This document shows, in pieces, positions 35,141 to 43,450 of a stretch of 44,278 bases of DNA. The notes below the pieces were generated by a model. It was not told where the DNA came from, ran no database searches, and worked only from the letters and a program-made list of their open reading frames with translations. Source of the DNA: Pseudomonadota bacterium (lineage in GTDB: Bacteria; Pseudomonadota; Gammaproteobacteria; Steroidobacterales; Steroidobacteraceae). The translations under genes were made by a program, and so were the position numbers. The DNA is taken from contig JAKARC010000019.1 in the NCBI GenBank assembly GCA_021822385.1, positions 1-44,278 on the forward strand. The letters run 5' to 3'. Position 1 is the stretch's first letter. Each line of letters opens with the position of its first letter.

Positions 35141-35303
35141 CTTAAAATGTTAACGGGTCAGGATGGCGCGCGGGGTGCCATTTGGTGTGAACGGGATCCC
35201 CCTTTTGGCAGAGGACTCGATGGCGCTGCGCAGTTGCCTGGGCCGACGCCCGACGTCGGCGCGCAGCATCGTCGGTTCTACGCGACACTTGTGCCTGCCG
35301 CCG

Positions 35304-36569
35304 TCACTGCGGCGGCGTTGTTGGCGCAAGCGCGCTCGCGGCGATCCGGGTGACCAACCCTTGTGGTCCGGCCGGGATGTAAGCGCCCTTCATTTCGGCG
35401 GCGACCGGCTGGCGTCGGCGCTTGCGCCACAGATCGTACACGGTCAGCAGACCCGTCATGCTGGCAAGAAAGGAGAAATATGCGGCTGCGCCGAAGCGGG
35501 CGATGAGACTGCCGAGCAACAGCGGCGCGATGGCCGCACCGAGTCCGTTCAAGCGCAGTAGCGCGCTGCTCGCGGCCACCATTTGCGCCGGTTCGAGCTG
35601 GTCGTTGACATGCGAGACGCCGAGCGAGTAAAGCGTAAAGGCCATGGCGCTGAAGAGCGCCGCTAGGGCATAGAAAAATGCCCGCGGCAGGTGCGGGAAG
35701 ATCGCGAGTGCGGCGGCGCTGAATGTTGCAAGCGCGCAGACCCCGGCCATAACGCTGCGCCGATCGACACGGTCGGAGAGCCGACCGACCGGATACTGGC
35801 CGAGTACCGCCGCGAGGATGCTGACACCCATGAACGTCGCAACCCCCGCGGTACCGAGGCCGCGCCGTTCGGCATAGAGAGGACCCATGGCATAGACACA
35901 TGAGGTGATCATGCCGGAGACGGTCACGGCGACGACACCGAGGGGTGAATTGCGGCGCAGCTCGCGATAGCTGACTGCACGCGGTACGGTGATCTGCGGC
36001 GCATGCTGTCCGGCCAGCGCAATCGGCACCACGGCGAGGGAAATCATCACCGCGGCGAGCATGAAGGGTTGCGCGGTGTCGGGATTGGCCGGGATGAGCA
36101 GGAACTGCGCGCTGCCGAGTCCGATGTAGAGCACGACCATGTAGATCGCGAGCAGCGCTCCGCGGGTGGCGCGCCCTGCACGCTCATTGAGCCAGCTCTC
36201 GGTGACGACGAACAGACCGGCGAAGCTCAGGCCCGACACGCCGCGCAGCAGAGCCCAGACGATAGGCTCGACGAACAGCCCCTGGATCAGAATGGCCGCG
36301 GCCGCCACGGCCGCCATGGCGGCGAATACGCGGATGTGCCCGACGCGCCGCACGAGACGGGGCGATGTCGCCGTGCCGAGCAGGTAGCCGATGTAGTAGC
36401 AGGACATGACCGCTCCGATCACCGGAGCGCTGAAGCCCTCGAGCGTGGCGCGCAGACTGATTTCCGTGCTCTGCAGACCCGAGCCGATCATCAAAATGCC
36501 GATGCCGAGCAGCAGTTGCCACGTCGCAGCGAAGCCCGAAGATGAATCTGCGGGGCTGTCCGACATCAT
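35304..36569 (-). CDS. MFS transporter (YcaD-like group)
   Basis: Twelve-helix major facilitator of 421 residues. The first helix reads TWQLLLGIGILMIGSGLQS, and the second carries SCYYIGYLLGTATSPRLVRR. VTESWLNERAGRATRGALLA after TM4 is characteristic of the YcaD/DUF3544-type group, and GQYPVGRLSDRVDRRSVM is a second motif A. The C-terminal 35 residues are soluble. ATG 36569 is used (a further ATG follows directly), because the longer frame to 36617 is Pro/Ala-rich and not family-like. The substrate is unknown. It stands alone between a 160-base gap and a 380-base gap. Confidence 0.82.
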   Translation of the reverse strand: MMSDSPADSSSGFAATWQLLLGIGILMIGSGLQSTEISLRATLEGFSAPVIGAVMSCYYIGYLLGTATSPRLVRRVGHIRVFAAMAAVAAAAILIQGLFVEPIVWALLRGVSGLSFAGLFVVTESWLNERAGRATRGALLAIYMVVLYIGLGSAQFLLIPANPDTAQPFMLAAVMISLAVVPIALAGQHAPQITVPRAVSYRELRRNSPLGVVAVTVSGMITSCVYAMGPLYAERRGLGTAGVATFMGVSILAAVLGQYPVGRLSDRVDRRSVMAGVCALATFSAAALAIFPHLPRAFFYALAALFSAMAFTLYSLGVSHVNDQLEPAQMVAASSALLRLNGLGAAIAPLLLGSLIARFGAAAYFSFLASMTGLLTVYDLWRKRRRQPVAAEMKGAYIPAGPQGLVTRIAASALAPTTPPQ

Positions 36570-36950
36570 CTGAGCAGGTGCTGCACGGGCAGGGCCTGAG
36601 TAAGCCGGGTGTGGCATGTACCAGGCGCGCGGTTTGCGGCATGCGTGGGCGTGGCGTGCGTGCCCGGAGTCGATGGCAGCGGGTGCGAGGGCGCAGTGTG
36701 CAGAATCGACCGGGCCGGCATCGCCGGTGTGCCGCGAGCGTGCCTACGGCACCGGTGCTTGCCTGACCGTCGCCGAATCGCCCCAGGCCGAGCACGCGTA
36801 TGAGCGTGCACACGGCCCGACCGGACCACGGTCGCAGCCGCGGACACAGCTGGGAATTGGATTCTCACGGGGCAGCGGAAACTTTGGGTCAAAGCGCGAT
36901 AAGGTAGCAGAGTGGACCTGCGCTGCGCACGGCCATGGCACCGCGCCGGA
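36570..36950. other. Intergenic region with no recognisable gene
   Basis: 381 bases between the MFS gene and the end of the diguanylate cyclase gene. Open frames here give Arg/Cys/His-rich or low-complexity translations and no domain. No hairpin with a T-tract and no clear promoter were seen. The MFS promoter probably lies in this stretch. Confidence 0.45.
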
Positions 36951-38021
36951 TCAGGGGGTGTGCGGGCCGTCTCGAGGGTCGGCGGCGTGGCGCACGGGCT
37001 GCATCGGCATCAGGGTGGCCGTGACGCGATTACGCCCGCCGTGCTTGCTGCGATAGAGCGCCGCATCAGCCACACGCAGCATGTGGTCGGCCATCTTGCG
37101 TTCCCCGACCGGCACCTGCTCGAGGTTGCACATGCCGAAGCTGGCGGTGACCTCGATCATGTTGCCCTGTACCGGGAAAGGGCGGTCGGCGATGCAGGCC
37201 CGTAGGCGCCGCGCTGCATCGAGCCCCTGCTCGTAGGCAGTTTCGGGCAGAATGATGGCGAATTCCTCGCCGCCGAGACGCGCGACCCAATCTATGCCGC
37301 GGCGCAGGGACTCTTGCAGGCGGACGCCAAACTGTCTGAGAATCGCGTCGCCGCCGGCATGACCCAGGGTGTCATTGATGTGTTTAAAGAAATCGATGTC
37401 GCACAGAATGAGCGACAGCGGGCGACGGTAGCGGCCTGCGCGCTCGATCTCGCGCGGGAAGTGCTTGCTGAAGAAACGCCTGCTCGCCACTTGCGTCAAC
37501 TCATCGGTCGTCGAGAGTTCTCGGTTCTCAAGCAGCGCAATGCGCAGCACCTCCTCGAGTTCGGCGATCCGGCGCGCCGTGCCGAGACGTGCCGTCAACA
37601 GCGGCTCGCTCGCGTGACGCCAGAGGCAATCGTCGGCGCCTGCGCTCAGCCCGGATTCGATTTCCTCCGGATCGTCGACCGGGGTGATATACAGTATGAA
37701 TGGTACGCGCGGCAGCTTCGCGGCGCGGACGCGCCGGATCAGCGCTGCGCTGTCGGTGATGAGGAGGGGGTAAAATTGTGCACGCAGGCATGCGAGCGTC
37801 TCGTGTTCCGCAAATACGGCCACATCGAGCATTTCCTTGTGGATGCGCCGTTCGAGTTGCTCGCGAGTGTCGACGGCGTGAACGACGAGCAGAGCGTGCG
37901 GCGGCGGCAGTACGCGCAGCATGACCGCCACGGTTGCCGTAGTATCTTCGCGCGTCGCCGGCTCGTGCACTCGGCGTTCGAGAACGCGCTTGATGACAGT
38001 TGTATGTCCACCGGAAGTCAT
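36951..38021 (-). CDS. Diguanylate cyclase with degenerate receiver-like N-terminus
   Basis: A 356-residue enzyme that makes the second messenger c-di-GMP. The GGDEF domain (about 170-340) has the active motif GGEEF at 250-254, the preceding LILCDIDFFKHINDTLGHAG block and an inhibitory I-site RGID at 241-244, five residues before GGEEF, so product inhibition is likely. The N-terminal 150 residues look like a receiver domain (FILYITPVDDPEEIESGLSA and GADDCLWRHASEPLLTARLG), with a Thr-Asp at 89-90 in a poor context, so phosphorylation is doubtful. No kinase gene is adjacent. The ATG at 38021 is used; another Met at residue 34 is possible. Confidence 0.88.
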   Translation of the reverse strand: MTSGGHTTVIKRVLERRVHEPATREDTTATVAVMLRVLPPPHALLVVHAVDTREQLERRIHKEMLDVAVFAEHETLACLRAQFYPLLITDSAALIRRVRAAKLPRVPFILYITPVDDPEEIESGLSAGADDCLWRHASEPLLTARLGTARRIAELEEVLRIALLENRELSTTDELTQVASRRFFSKHFPREIERAGRYRRPLSLILCDIDFFKHINDTLGHAGGDAILRQFGVRLQESLRRGIDWVARLGGEEFAIILPETAYEQGLDAARRLRACIADRPFPVQGNMIEVTASFGMCNLEQVPVGERKMADHMLRVADAALYRSKHGGRNRVTATLMPMQPVRHAADPRDGPHTP

Positions 38022-38201
38022 GGAATTCCTGCGGACTCCTCGGCCGCAATTGTGCCGGCGCGCGTGGAATAAACCGGGTGCATCGAGAGTCAGGCCGCCG
38101 CGCCGGCGTATAGCGAGGAATCTATGGGTGACAACACGAACTCAGTGTGATGAACTTCACAGACCTTCTATCCAGCAGCGCAGCAACGAGAGATAGAGAC
38201 G

Positions 38202-38783
38202 ATGCCGTCACATACTCCAGCCTCCGTCCCCGGTGTCGATCCGCCTGCCGTCACCCGTCGCCGACGTCCCTTTCTGGCGCCAGTGTGGCTCGGTATGTTG
38301 GTGGTCGTAGTGCTCATCGCATTGGGCTTGGTGGTGTGGAGCACGGCGAGCAACACGTTGGTGCTGATCGTGCCATCAGCGAAGGCGCAGATCGGCTCGA
38401 TTGCTAATCCGCCGCTGTCTGTCGCCGGCGGGCAGCAGGCGCAGCGGATCGCCGAGCGCTTTGCCACGGCTACCGGTCGCGATGGGCTGAATGTGATCTA
38501 CGTCGAGGATACTCGCCGGGCGCAGCAGACTGCGGCGCCCCTCGCGCGATTACTCGGGCTGCACCCCGTGGTGCTCGCGAGCCGAGCCGGTCGGGATATG
38601 GCCGGGGAGATTCTCGAACAGCACGCGGGGGCAACGGTGCTCGTCGTATGCGATCGGCGGGCGATTGCCGATCTGGTTCATACGCTCAGCGGTGAGCACA
38701 TCCGACCCGTTGCAGAGCGCGATATGTATATTGTGAGCATCCCGCGATACGGGCCGCCGAAGGTTCTGCGACTGCGCAATTGA
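38202..38783 (+). CDS. Membrane-anchored histidine-phosphatase fold lacking catalytic His
   Basis: A 193-residue protein. One transmembrane helix (about 29-47) is followed by a soluble domain resembling the histidine phosphatase (phosphoglycerate mutase-like) superfamily. Aligned by eye to the usual TTVILVRHAEKA, it reads NTLVLIVPSAKA, so the phospho-acceptor Arg-His is Val-Pro (57-58). NPPLSVAGGQQAQRIAERF and YVEDTRRAQQTAAPLARLLG fit the family. The second motif, normally VLVVGHSNT, reads VLVVCDRRA, so the second His is Asp151. Both catalytic histidines are gone, so it is unlikely to be an active phosphatase. It may be a pseudo-enzyme that binds ligands or partners. It has a GAGA-type ribosome binding site and stands alone before bcp. 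Confidence 0.72.
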   Translation: MPSHTPASVPGVDPPAVTRRRRPFLAPVWLGMLVVVVLIALGLVVWSTASNTLVLIVPSAKAQIGSIANPPLSVAGGQQAQRIAERFATATGRDGLNVIYVEDTRRAQQTAAPLARLLGLHPVVLASRAGRDMAGEILEQHAGATVLVVCDRRAIADLVHTLSGEHIRPVAERDMYIVSIPRYGPPKVLRLRN

Positions 38784-38795
38784 GTCGGCGACGGA

Positions 38796-39257
38796 TCAAT
38801 CCGACCTGAGGCTGTCGGTGAGCATCTTGCGGACGAAGCGCGCATGCTCTCCGATGCGCAGATCGGCGCGGACCGAATTGCGGATGATGCCCTCGTGGTC
38901 GATCAGAAAAGTCGCGCGGCGCACGCCGAATCCAAATGGGGCGCGCACCCCGTAGAGTTTCGCGACGGCGAGCTGCTCATCGGCAAGCAATGTGAAGGGC
39001 AGGTGGTATTTCTCACCGAATGCGCGGTGACTTTCCGGACTCTGCGGGCTTACGCCGGCCACCCGTGTGCCTGCGGCTTCGATCTGCGGGTACAGATCGC
39101 GGATCTGGCAGGCCTCGCGGGTACAGCCCGCAGTGAAGTCGGCCGGATAGAAATACAGGATCAGCGGCCCAGATGCGAGCAGCTCCGCGAGAGAGACAGC
39201 CCGAGCCTGCTGATCGGGAAGGGTAAATTCTGGGGCACGGGTACCGATGGCGAGCAT
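38796..39257 (-). CDS. bcp: Bcp/PrxQ-type peroxiredoxin
   Basis: Thiol peroxidase of 153 residues. The peroxidatic Cys45 is in YPADFTAGCTREACQIRD, with the candidate resolving Cys50 five residues later, the E. coli Bcp arrangement. The usual DFTPGCT reads DFTAGCT. GTRAPEFTLPDQ at the start and APFGFGVRRATFLIDHEG in the C-terminal half are typical. It reduces hydrogen peroxide and organic peroxides with thioredoxin. The ATG is at 39257 and the gene is convergent with the phosphatase-like gene (12-base gap). A tRNA-Ala promoter lies immediately upstream, on the other strand. Confidence 0.92.
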   Translation of the reverse strand: MLAIGTRAPEFTLPDQQARAVSLAELLASGPLILYFYPADFTAGCTREACQIRDLYPQIEAAGTRVAGVSPQSPESHRAFGEKYHLPFTLLADEQLAVAKLYGVRAPFGFGVRRATFLIDHEGIIRNSVRADLRIGEHARFVRKMLTDSLRSD

Positions 39258-39274
39258 TGGACCTCACACAGCTC

Positions 39275-39303
39275 TTGGCTTCACCCCTCATCATAGCTAG
39301 AAT
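39275..39303 (+). promoter_or_regulatory. Promoter of tRNA-Ala
   Basis: TTGGCT (39275-39280, four of six) and TAGAAT (39298-39303, five of six), 17-base spacer. A GC-rich discriminator (CGCCGCCC) follows, as in stringently controlled stable-RNA promoters. Transcription would start about 8 bases before the mature tRNA. Confidence 0.62.
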
Positions 39304-39317
39304 CGCCGCCCTTGAAT

Positions 39318-39393
<76 letters not shown>

Positions 39394-39443
39394 TCCTTCT
39401 CTTCGCTGCACTGTTTCAGGCATGACAATATCTCGAAGGTGGG

Positions 39444-39545
39444 GGCAACCTTTGGAGAAACTCGCCGCTCTAATGGTCAAAACCGAGCAGGTCGCCCCCA
39501 AAATCCCCCATCCGTGGCCACGTGAAGTTCCCCCACCCCTGAGGT
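39444..39545. repeat. C-rich inverted/tandem motif block, possible IS end remnant
   Basis: Contains GGTCGCCCCCAAAATCCCCC and, shortly after, GTGGCCACGTGAAGTTCCCC. Such alternating GGGGG(A)TTTT/GGGGGAACTTCACGTGGCCA-type motifs resemble the repeats inside the ends of IS21-family elements. No istA/istB gene is near it, so this would be an orphan end. Confidence 0.25.
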
Positions 39546-39673
39546 GACGGACGCCAGTCGGCGCCGGGGCCAATTTGGCGGCGGGGTGAAAGTCCAAGAA
39601 TGGAGATCATCGCGGCGCCGCGCCGTTCCTGGTCTCCGTGGTTCCAATCCGGAGCGCCGAAGACAAAGCGGCA

Positions 39674-39832
39674 ATGAGGGCATTTGAGGCGATACTGAGT
39701 CGAAAGGATGAAGTGTCTTACCTGCAGGATTTGCTCAGCGAGCGAGAAGCCGCGGCTTTACTCGATAAGCTCCACTCGTTCGCCCGGTGGACGGAGAAGA
39801 TCTTTCGGACTCTGGAAGAAGGCACGCGATGA
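39674..39832 (+). CDS. Unrecognised short open frame, possibly a gene fragment
   Basis: A 52-residue reading frame (a GTG at 39638 would add 12) beginning MRAFEAILSRKDEVSYLQDL and ending FRTLEEGTR, with a plausible helical composition. I do not recognise the family. It has no ribosome binding site and sits between the tRNA and the ISL3 wreck, so it may be a remnant rather than a functional gene. Confidence 0.25.
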   Translation: MRAFEAILSRKDEVSYLQDLLSEREAAALLDKLHSFARWTEKIFRTLEEGTR

Positions 39833-39896
39833 GTTGCTGAGCCGCGAAATCAGCCCAGCGTGGGATCACCGAAAAGTCAACCCGCTCGAACGGCGG

Positions 39897-40804
39897 ATCT
39901 GCATGCGCTGTCGGGCCATGACGCAGAAGGCGGCCACCGAGATCCTGCACATGCCCCGCTCGAGGCTCTCGGGGCTGCTGCACCGCAGCAACACCGCCGG
40001 CGCGATGGATATCGCATCCGCGGCTTGAGGAGCATCGGCGCCGACGAAACATCCTACTGCAAAGGACGCAAATTCGTCACGATCATCTACGAGCTCGAGC
40101 GTGCCCGAGTGGTGTGGGTCGGGGTCGGGAAAAGCCGGGAAACCATCGATCGGTTCTTTGCCGAGGCCTTGAGCGAGTATCAGCGTGCTCAGATCCGCTG
40201 GGCCAGCTGCGACATGAGCCGCGCCTACACCGAGGCGATCAAGCATCATTGCCCGAACGCCACCCTTGTCATCGATCACTTCCACGTCACCAAGGCTTTC
40301 AACGAGGTGCGCAAGGAGCAATGGCGCACCCTGGCCGGCGAGCAACGCAAGGCGATCAAGGGCCTGCGCGGGCTGCTGTACCGGCCCCGGCCACGTGGAC
40401 CAAGGCTCAGACCCGCACCCTCAATCGCAATCGCCCACGCCATTGCGACAGCGCATTCATCGCGCCTGGGTGCTCACGGACGAGTTCGCTCAATTCTGCG
40501 GCTTCACCTACAAGGGAGCTGCAGAGAAGTTCCTGTGCACATGGATGACCTCCGCGCTGCGCAGCCGTATCCCCTCGTTGCGCACGTTCGTCGGCAGGCT
40601 GAAGACATACTTCGACAACATCCTCGCCTTCCTCGAGCGTGAACTGACCAACGCCGTCGCCGCAGGACTCAATCGCATCATCAAGATCGTCAAGATCCGC
40701 GCCAGCGGATACCGCAACCTCGTTCGTTCACCGACATCATCTTCCTCCTCGTCGGTGACTTCGATATCCCTGCGCACGTTCCGAGCCATTTGCGAATACT
40801 CTGA
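39897..40804 (+). pseudogene. ISL3-family transposase, frameshifted and 5'-truncated
   Basis: Conserved pieces lie in successive frames. MTQKAATEILHMPRSRLSGL is in one frame to about 40005. The DDE core GADETSYCKGRKFVTIIYEL, IRWASCDMSRAYTEAI and LVIDHFHVTKAFNE is in the next frame to about 40395. A short piece follows in a third frame, then HRAWVLTDEFAQFCGFTY through LTNAVAAGLNRIIKIVKIRA in another. The true C-terminus FTDIIFLLVGDFDIPAHVP is reached only by a further shift at about 40725 and stops at 40804. ISL3 transposases are about 400 residues and begin with a zinc-binding domain, which is missing. At least four frame breaks show it is dead. Confidence 0.85.
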
Positions 40805-41029
40805 TGTCATCTCTCACACCGGAAATCCTGCGCTATCCATCCCCATTGCCTTTTGGTAATCCCGGATACAGGCAAAGTGGTGCAATCCAGATGTACTGTA
40901 ACATGCGAAAATTCAGCCCCCATTATGACGATGTATGGGGGGCGGCGCTACGATCACAACATTTTCAATGACCATGCGGTGCACGACCAGTCACTCTTGG
41001 GGCTTCCCGGTCGCCGTGTTCGATTCGGA

Positions 41030-41052
41030 AGCCTGATCAGTCCGATCAGGCT
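41030..41052. repeat. Perfect 9-bp inverted repeat
   Basis: AGCCTGATC-AGTCC-GATCAGGCT: a perfect 9-bp stem with a 5-base loop. There is no T-tract after it. It could be a terminator-like hairpin, a recombination site or part of an IS end; nothing decides between these. Confidence 0.5.
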
Positions 41053-41259
41053 CGTAGAACACATCCGGTCATCAATTTCAGCTTCTGTGAGTTCGACGCT
41101 GCAGAGTTGGATATCGGCGTATGAGCGCCGGCATCCGCCGATTCACGGTGAGAGTGTGCCGCGGCGCATTCGGGCGCCTCGCGCCGGGGGCAGGCTCAGG
41201 GGCAACTTTCGGCCGCTACATCGCATAGAGTCTTTCAAATCGTGCAGTTACGCCCAAAA

Positions 41260-41277
41260 TTCGATCCCCCGCCGCTC
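41260..41277 (+). repeat. Distal copy of tRNA-Ala 3' end (candidate attachment site)
   Basis: Exact 18-base copy of 39371-39388 (T loop to acceptor arm of tRNA-Ala), 1889 bases downstream and in the same orientation. It lacks the rest of the tRNA. This is what an att duplication left by island integration looks like. No integrase gene lies between the copies. Confidence 0.6.
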
Positions 41278-41321
41278 TAGTCCCACGTTCCATCTTGCTG
41301 AACGGTCGAATGAGGACGCGC

Positions 41322-41720
41322 TCAGCGAAGGGCCTCGTCGATCGAGAGCGTCCATTGGGGAGCGGCCGCACGGAGCCTCCTATCCTCGGTGATCAGCTTC
41401 GTGCCGAGTTCCTTCGCAACGCTGATGAATCGGCCATCGTATGCCGAGATACGCAGATTCGCTGCCGTCTCGAGAGCGTGGGCATGCGATGCACTCGCGA
41501 GTGTCGGCATCAGTGACTGGGCGCTCCCGAGCAGTTCCAGGCTTTCCTCCAACGTCAGTTCCCGCGTCCGGACGTATGTTGCGAGTATGTTCGAGAACTC
41601 AACGAGGATGAACGCCTCGCTGCGCCAGTCCGGGTCGCGCTCGTAGAGTGCCTGTGCGGCGTGCGTGCGATCGCCTGCGATGAGCAAATATGCGAGGACG
41701 TTCGTATCGACGAGAAGCAC
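41322..41720 (-). CDS. vapC: VapC-type PIN-domain ribonuclease toxin
   Basis: A 132-residue PIN-domain protein. The acidic metal site is present as Asp5 (LLVDTNVLAYL), Glu41 (FILVEFSN), Asp95 (ISAYDGRFISVAKELG) and Asp113 (ITEDRRL). Such toxins cut tRNA or rRNA when freed from the antitoxin. It starts at GTG 41720, two bases after the stop of the VapB gene, so the order antitoxin-toxin and tight coupling are canonical. The frame is intact despite lying in a zone with two dead transposases. The target RNA is not predictable. Confidence 0.88.
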   Translation of the reverse strand: MLLVDTNVLAYLLIAGDRTHAAQALYERDPDWRSEAFILVEFSNILATYVRTRELTLEESLELLGSAQSLMPTLASASHAHALETAANLRISAYDGRFISVAKELGTKLITEDRRLRAAAPQWTLSIDEALR

Positions 41721-41722
41721 GC

Positions 41723-41962
41723 CTACTCGCGCCCGGCGCAGATGCTCGTCTCGATGTCGCGGATACCGAGAGGGCTTCGGCCGCGGAGCTGCACGGGCTT
41801 CGGCGGTCGACGCGGCCGGCCGGCGCCCGAGGACACCGTGAGCCCTTGCTCGAGAAGCTGCGCGACGGCTTCTTTGAGCTTCTGGTTGCGATTCACCGCC
41901 CGCAGCTTGACGCGGCGCATAAGCACATCCGGTAAATCGAGAGTGGTCTTCACAGTACCCAT
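41723..41962 (-). CDS. vapB: VapB-type antitoxin
   Basis: A 79-residue protein with a short ribbon-helix-helix-like N-terminus, MGTVKTTLDLPDVLMRRVKL and RAVNRNQKLKEAVAQLLEQG, typical of DUF2191/VapB antitoxins. The Pro/Arg-rich tail (RPRRPPKPVQLRGRSPLGI) would wrap the toxin. It is the first gene of the pair; VapB proteins normally bind their own promoter. Bases upstream (41963-41985) are AT-rich and contain TATTAT on the minus strand, a possible -10. The gene is intact. Confidence 0.82.
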   Translation of the reverse strand: MGTVKTTLDLPDVLMRRVKLRAVNRNQKLKEAVAQLLEQGLTVSSGAGRPRRPPKPVQLRGRSPLGIRDIETSICAGRE

Positions 41963-42165
41963 ATTCCCATAATACCAGTTTTCTGTCTACGCGACGAGGT
42001 TAAGCAGGCATCCGCAGCGCTTAAGTCTCAGTCCTGCGGATGAGAGCATCGCATTTCCGGCGAGCGTGCCACGGCGCACGCCGTCGCGCCATGCACCATT
42101 TCCCCCGGTTCGGACCCAACCAAGTTGCCGGGTGAGGACCACCGGTGCGCTCCGCAAAAATGTCA

Positions 42166-43262
42166 TCAGGCGGTGACGAGAAAGTAGTCGTGATGAAGTT
42201 CGCCGACAATGGGGCGGGCCCGCACGGCATAGGTCTCTTCGCGTCGGTGCCGTGAGGCGGATTTCGGAGAAGTGGTAGCGGGTGGATCGGGGATTCCACT
42301 TCTCAAAAACACGTGGGTTCGTCCGCTGTTGTGGTGTTTGAGCCAGTGTTTGAGCAGGGAGCGAAGATGCGACACCGAGATCGGAATCACCCCGTCCAGG
42401 CACTCCCTGCGTAATGTGCCGATGACCCGCGCGCAAAGAGCGTTCATCTTTGGACTGCGAGGGGCGGAATGCTGTACGAGGATCCGCAGACTCCGAATCG
42501 ATTCACCGCGCCCGGAAGCGAAATACTGTCCCGGTCGCGGAGCAGGAAGCGATATCGATGATCGAGCCTGGTCACTGCGATTAGCTGCTGCAGCGTCCAG
42601 GGAGCGGTGCGATGGGTCGTGACGCTGTAGTGGACCAGGCGATGGGTCTCGTGCCCGATCACGACGAATACGTAGAGCATGCGGAAATTCGCTGTGATCG
42701 CGACGCAGAAGTCGCAGCCGAGAATTCCCTGAGCGTCGCGACGCGGGAACGTTGCCCAGCGCAGATATGTCCGCGGCCGGTGCGGTGGACGCCGGGGCAT
42801 GTATTTACGGACGGTACGAAGGCTAATATGAATGCTCAGTTCCAACAGTAGTTCATTGGCGATGCAATCCTCGCCCCAGAGGGGAGTCTCCGTAGTCATC
42901 CGTCGGATCAAGCCTTGCAATTGAGCGGGAATAGCAAGACGGCATGGTCTGGGCTTCACAGCCACAGAAGCTTCCACGCGTTGCGGTGCCAGCGAAGCAG
43001 CGTCTCCGGACGGGCGACGACCAGGGCGTCGCGTCAATCGAAGAGCTTGGACAGCAGAACCAGGCGAACTCGGATGACCCGACCAATACCCTGCAGTTTC
43101 ACGCCGCGCTTGATGTACAAGCCCAGTTGTCGTCGAAGGAGGATATTCTTGGCTTCGATCGATTTCCTCGATCGCACGCTCAGCCGCAGTCACGCGAATA
43201 CGTCAGTGACCAACGCCAGTAAGACGGCGACTCCTGTGAGCGTGATGCGATCATCCCTCCCG
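42166..43262 (-). pseudogene. Integrase-core (rve) transposase, multiply disrupted
   Basis: Read on the minus strand, fragments of one transposase appear in order. These are LRLSVRSRKSIEAKNILL, RVRLVLLSKLFD then RDALVVARPETLLRWHR (conserved Trp replaced by TGA near 43040), PAQLQGLIRRMTTETPLWGE, ISLRTVRKYMPRRPP, GCDFCVAITANFRMLYVFVV, and after another shift ARVIGTLRRECLDGVIPIS and LLKHWLKHHNSGRTHVFLR. The DDE integrase core is clear and the family resembles IS3/IS481-type elements. An in-frame TGA and at least three frame changes show it is inactive. The limits are approximate. No terminal inverted repeats were identified. Confidence 0.85.
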
Positions 43263-43450
43263 GTCGGCAGAAAGTCGCCATGATGGACGTACCGAGCATT
43301 GCCTCGAATAAATGCGGAGGACAATCACTTCTTCCGCAAAATTCGCGCCGCGTTCCCGGGAATTGAGTGCAGAACCTTTCTTGCGAGCGTGCCACGCGTT
43401 AATGGTATTGAACGTAACGACCCGTCTCGACAGGTGCCCCGCACCGACCC

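Larger units (their letters stand above)
40805..41321. other. Degraded non-coding stretch downstream of ISL3 remnant
   Basis: About 517 bases with no recognisable gene; an open frame here translates to low-similarity residues. It is visibly less GC-rich than the core genes. It holds a 9-bp inverted repeat at 41030-41052 and the second copy of the tRNA 3' end at 41260-41277. Probably the outer part of an eroded mobile element. Confidence 0.5.

Noticed and set aside
36616-37056. Open frames on the plus strand in the gap upstream of the MFS gene
   Set aside because: Arg/Cys-rich translations without similarity; part overlaps the diguanylate cyclase gene.
40853-41392. Possible 179-residue protein between the ISL3 remnant and VapC
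   Set aside because: It contains the tRNA-end repeat and has no recognisable motif or ribosome binding site; the sequence looks like degraded non-coding DNA.
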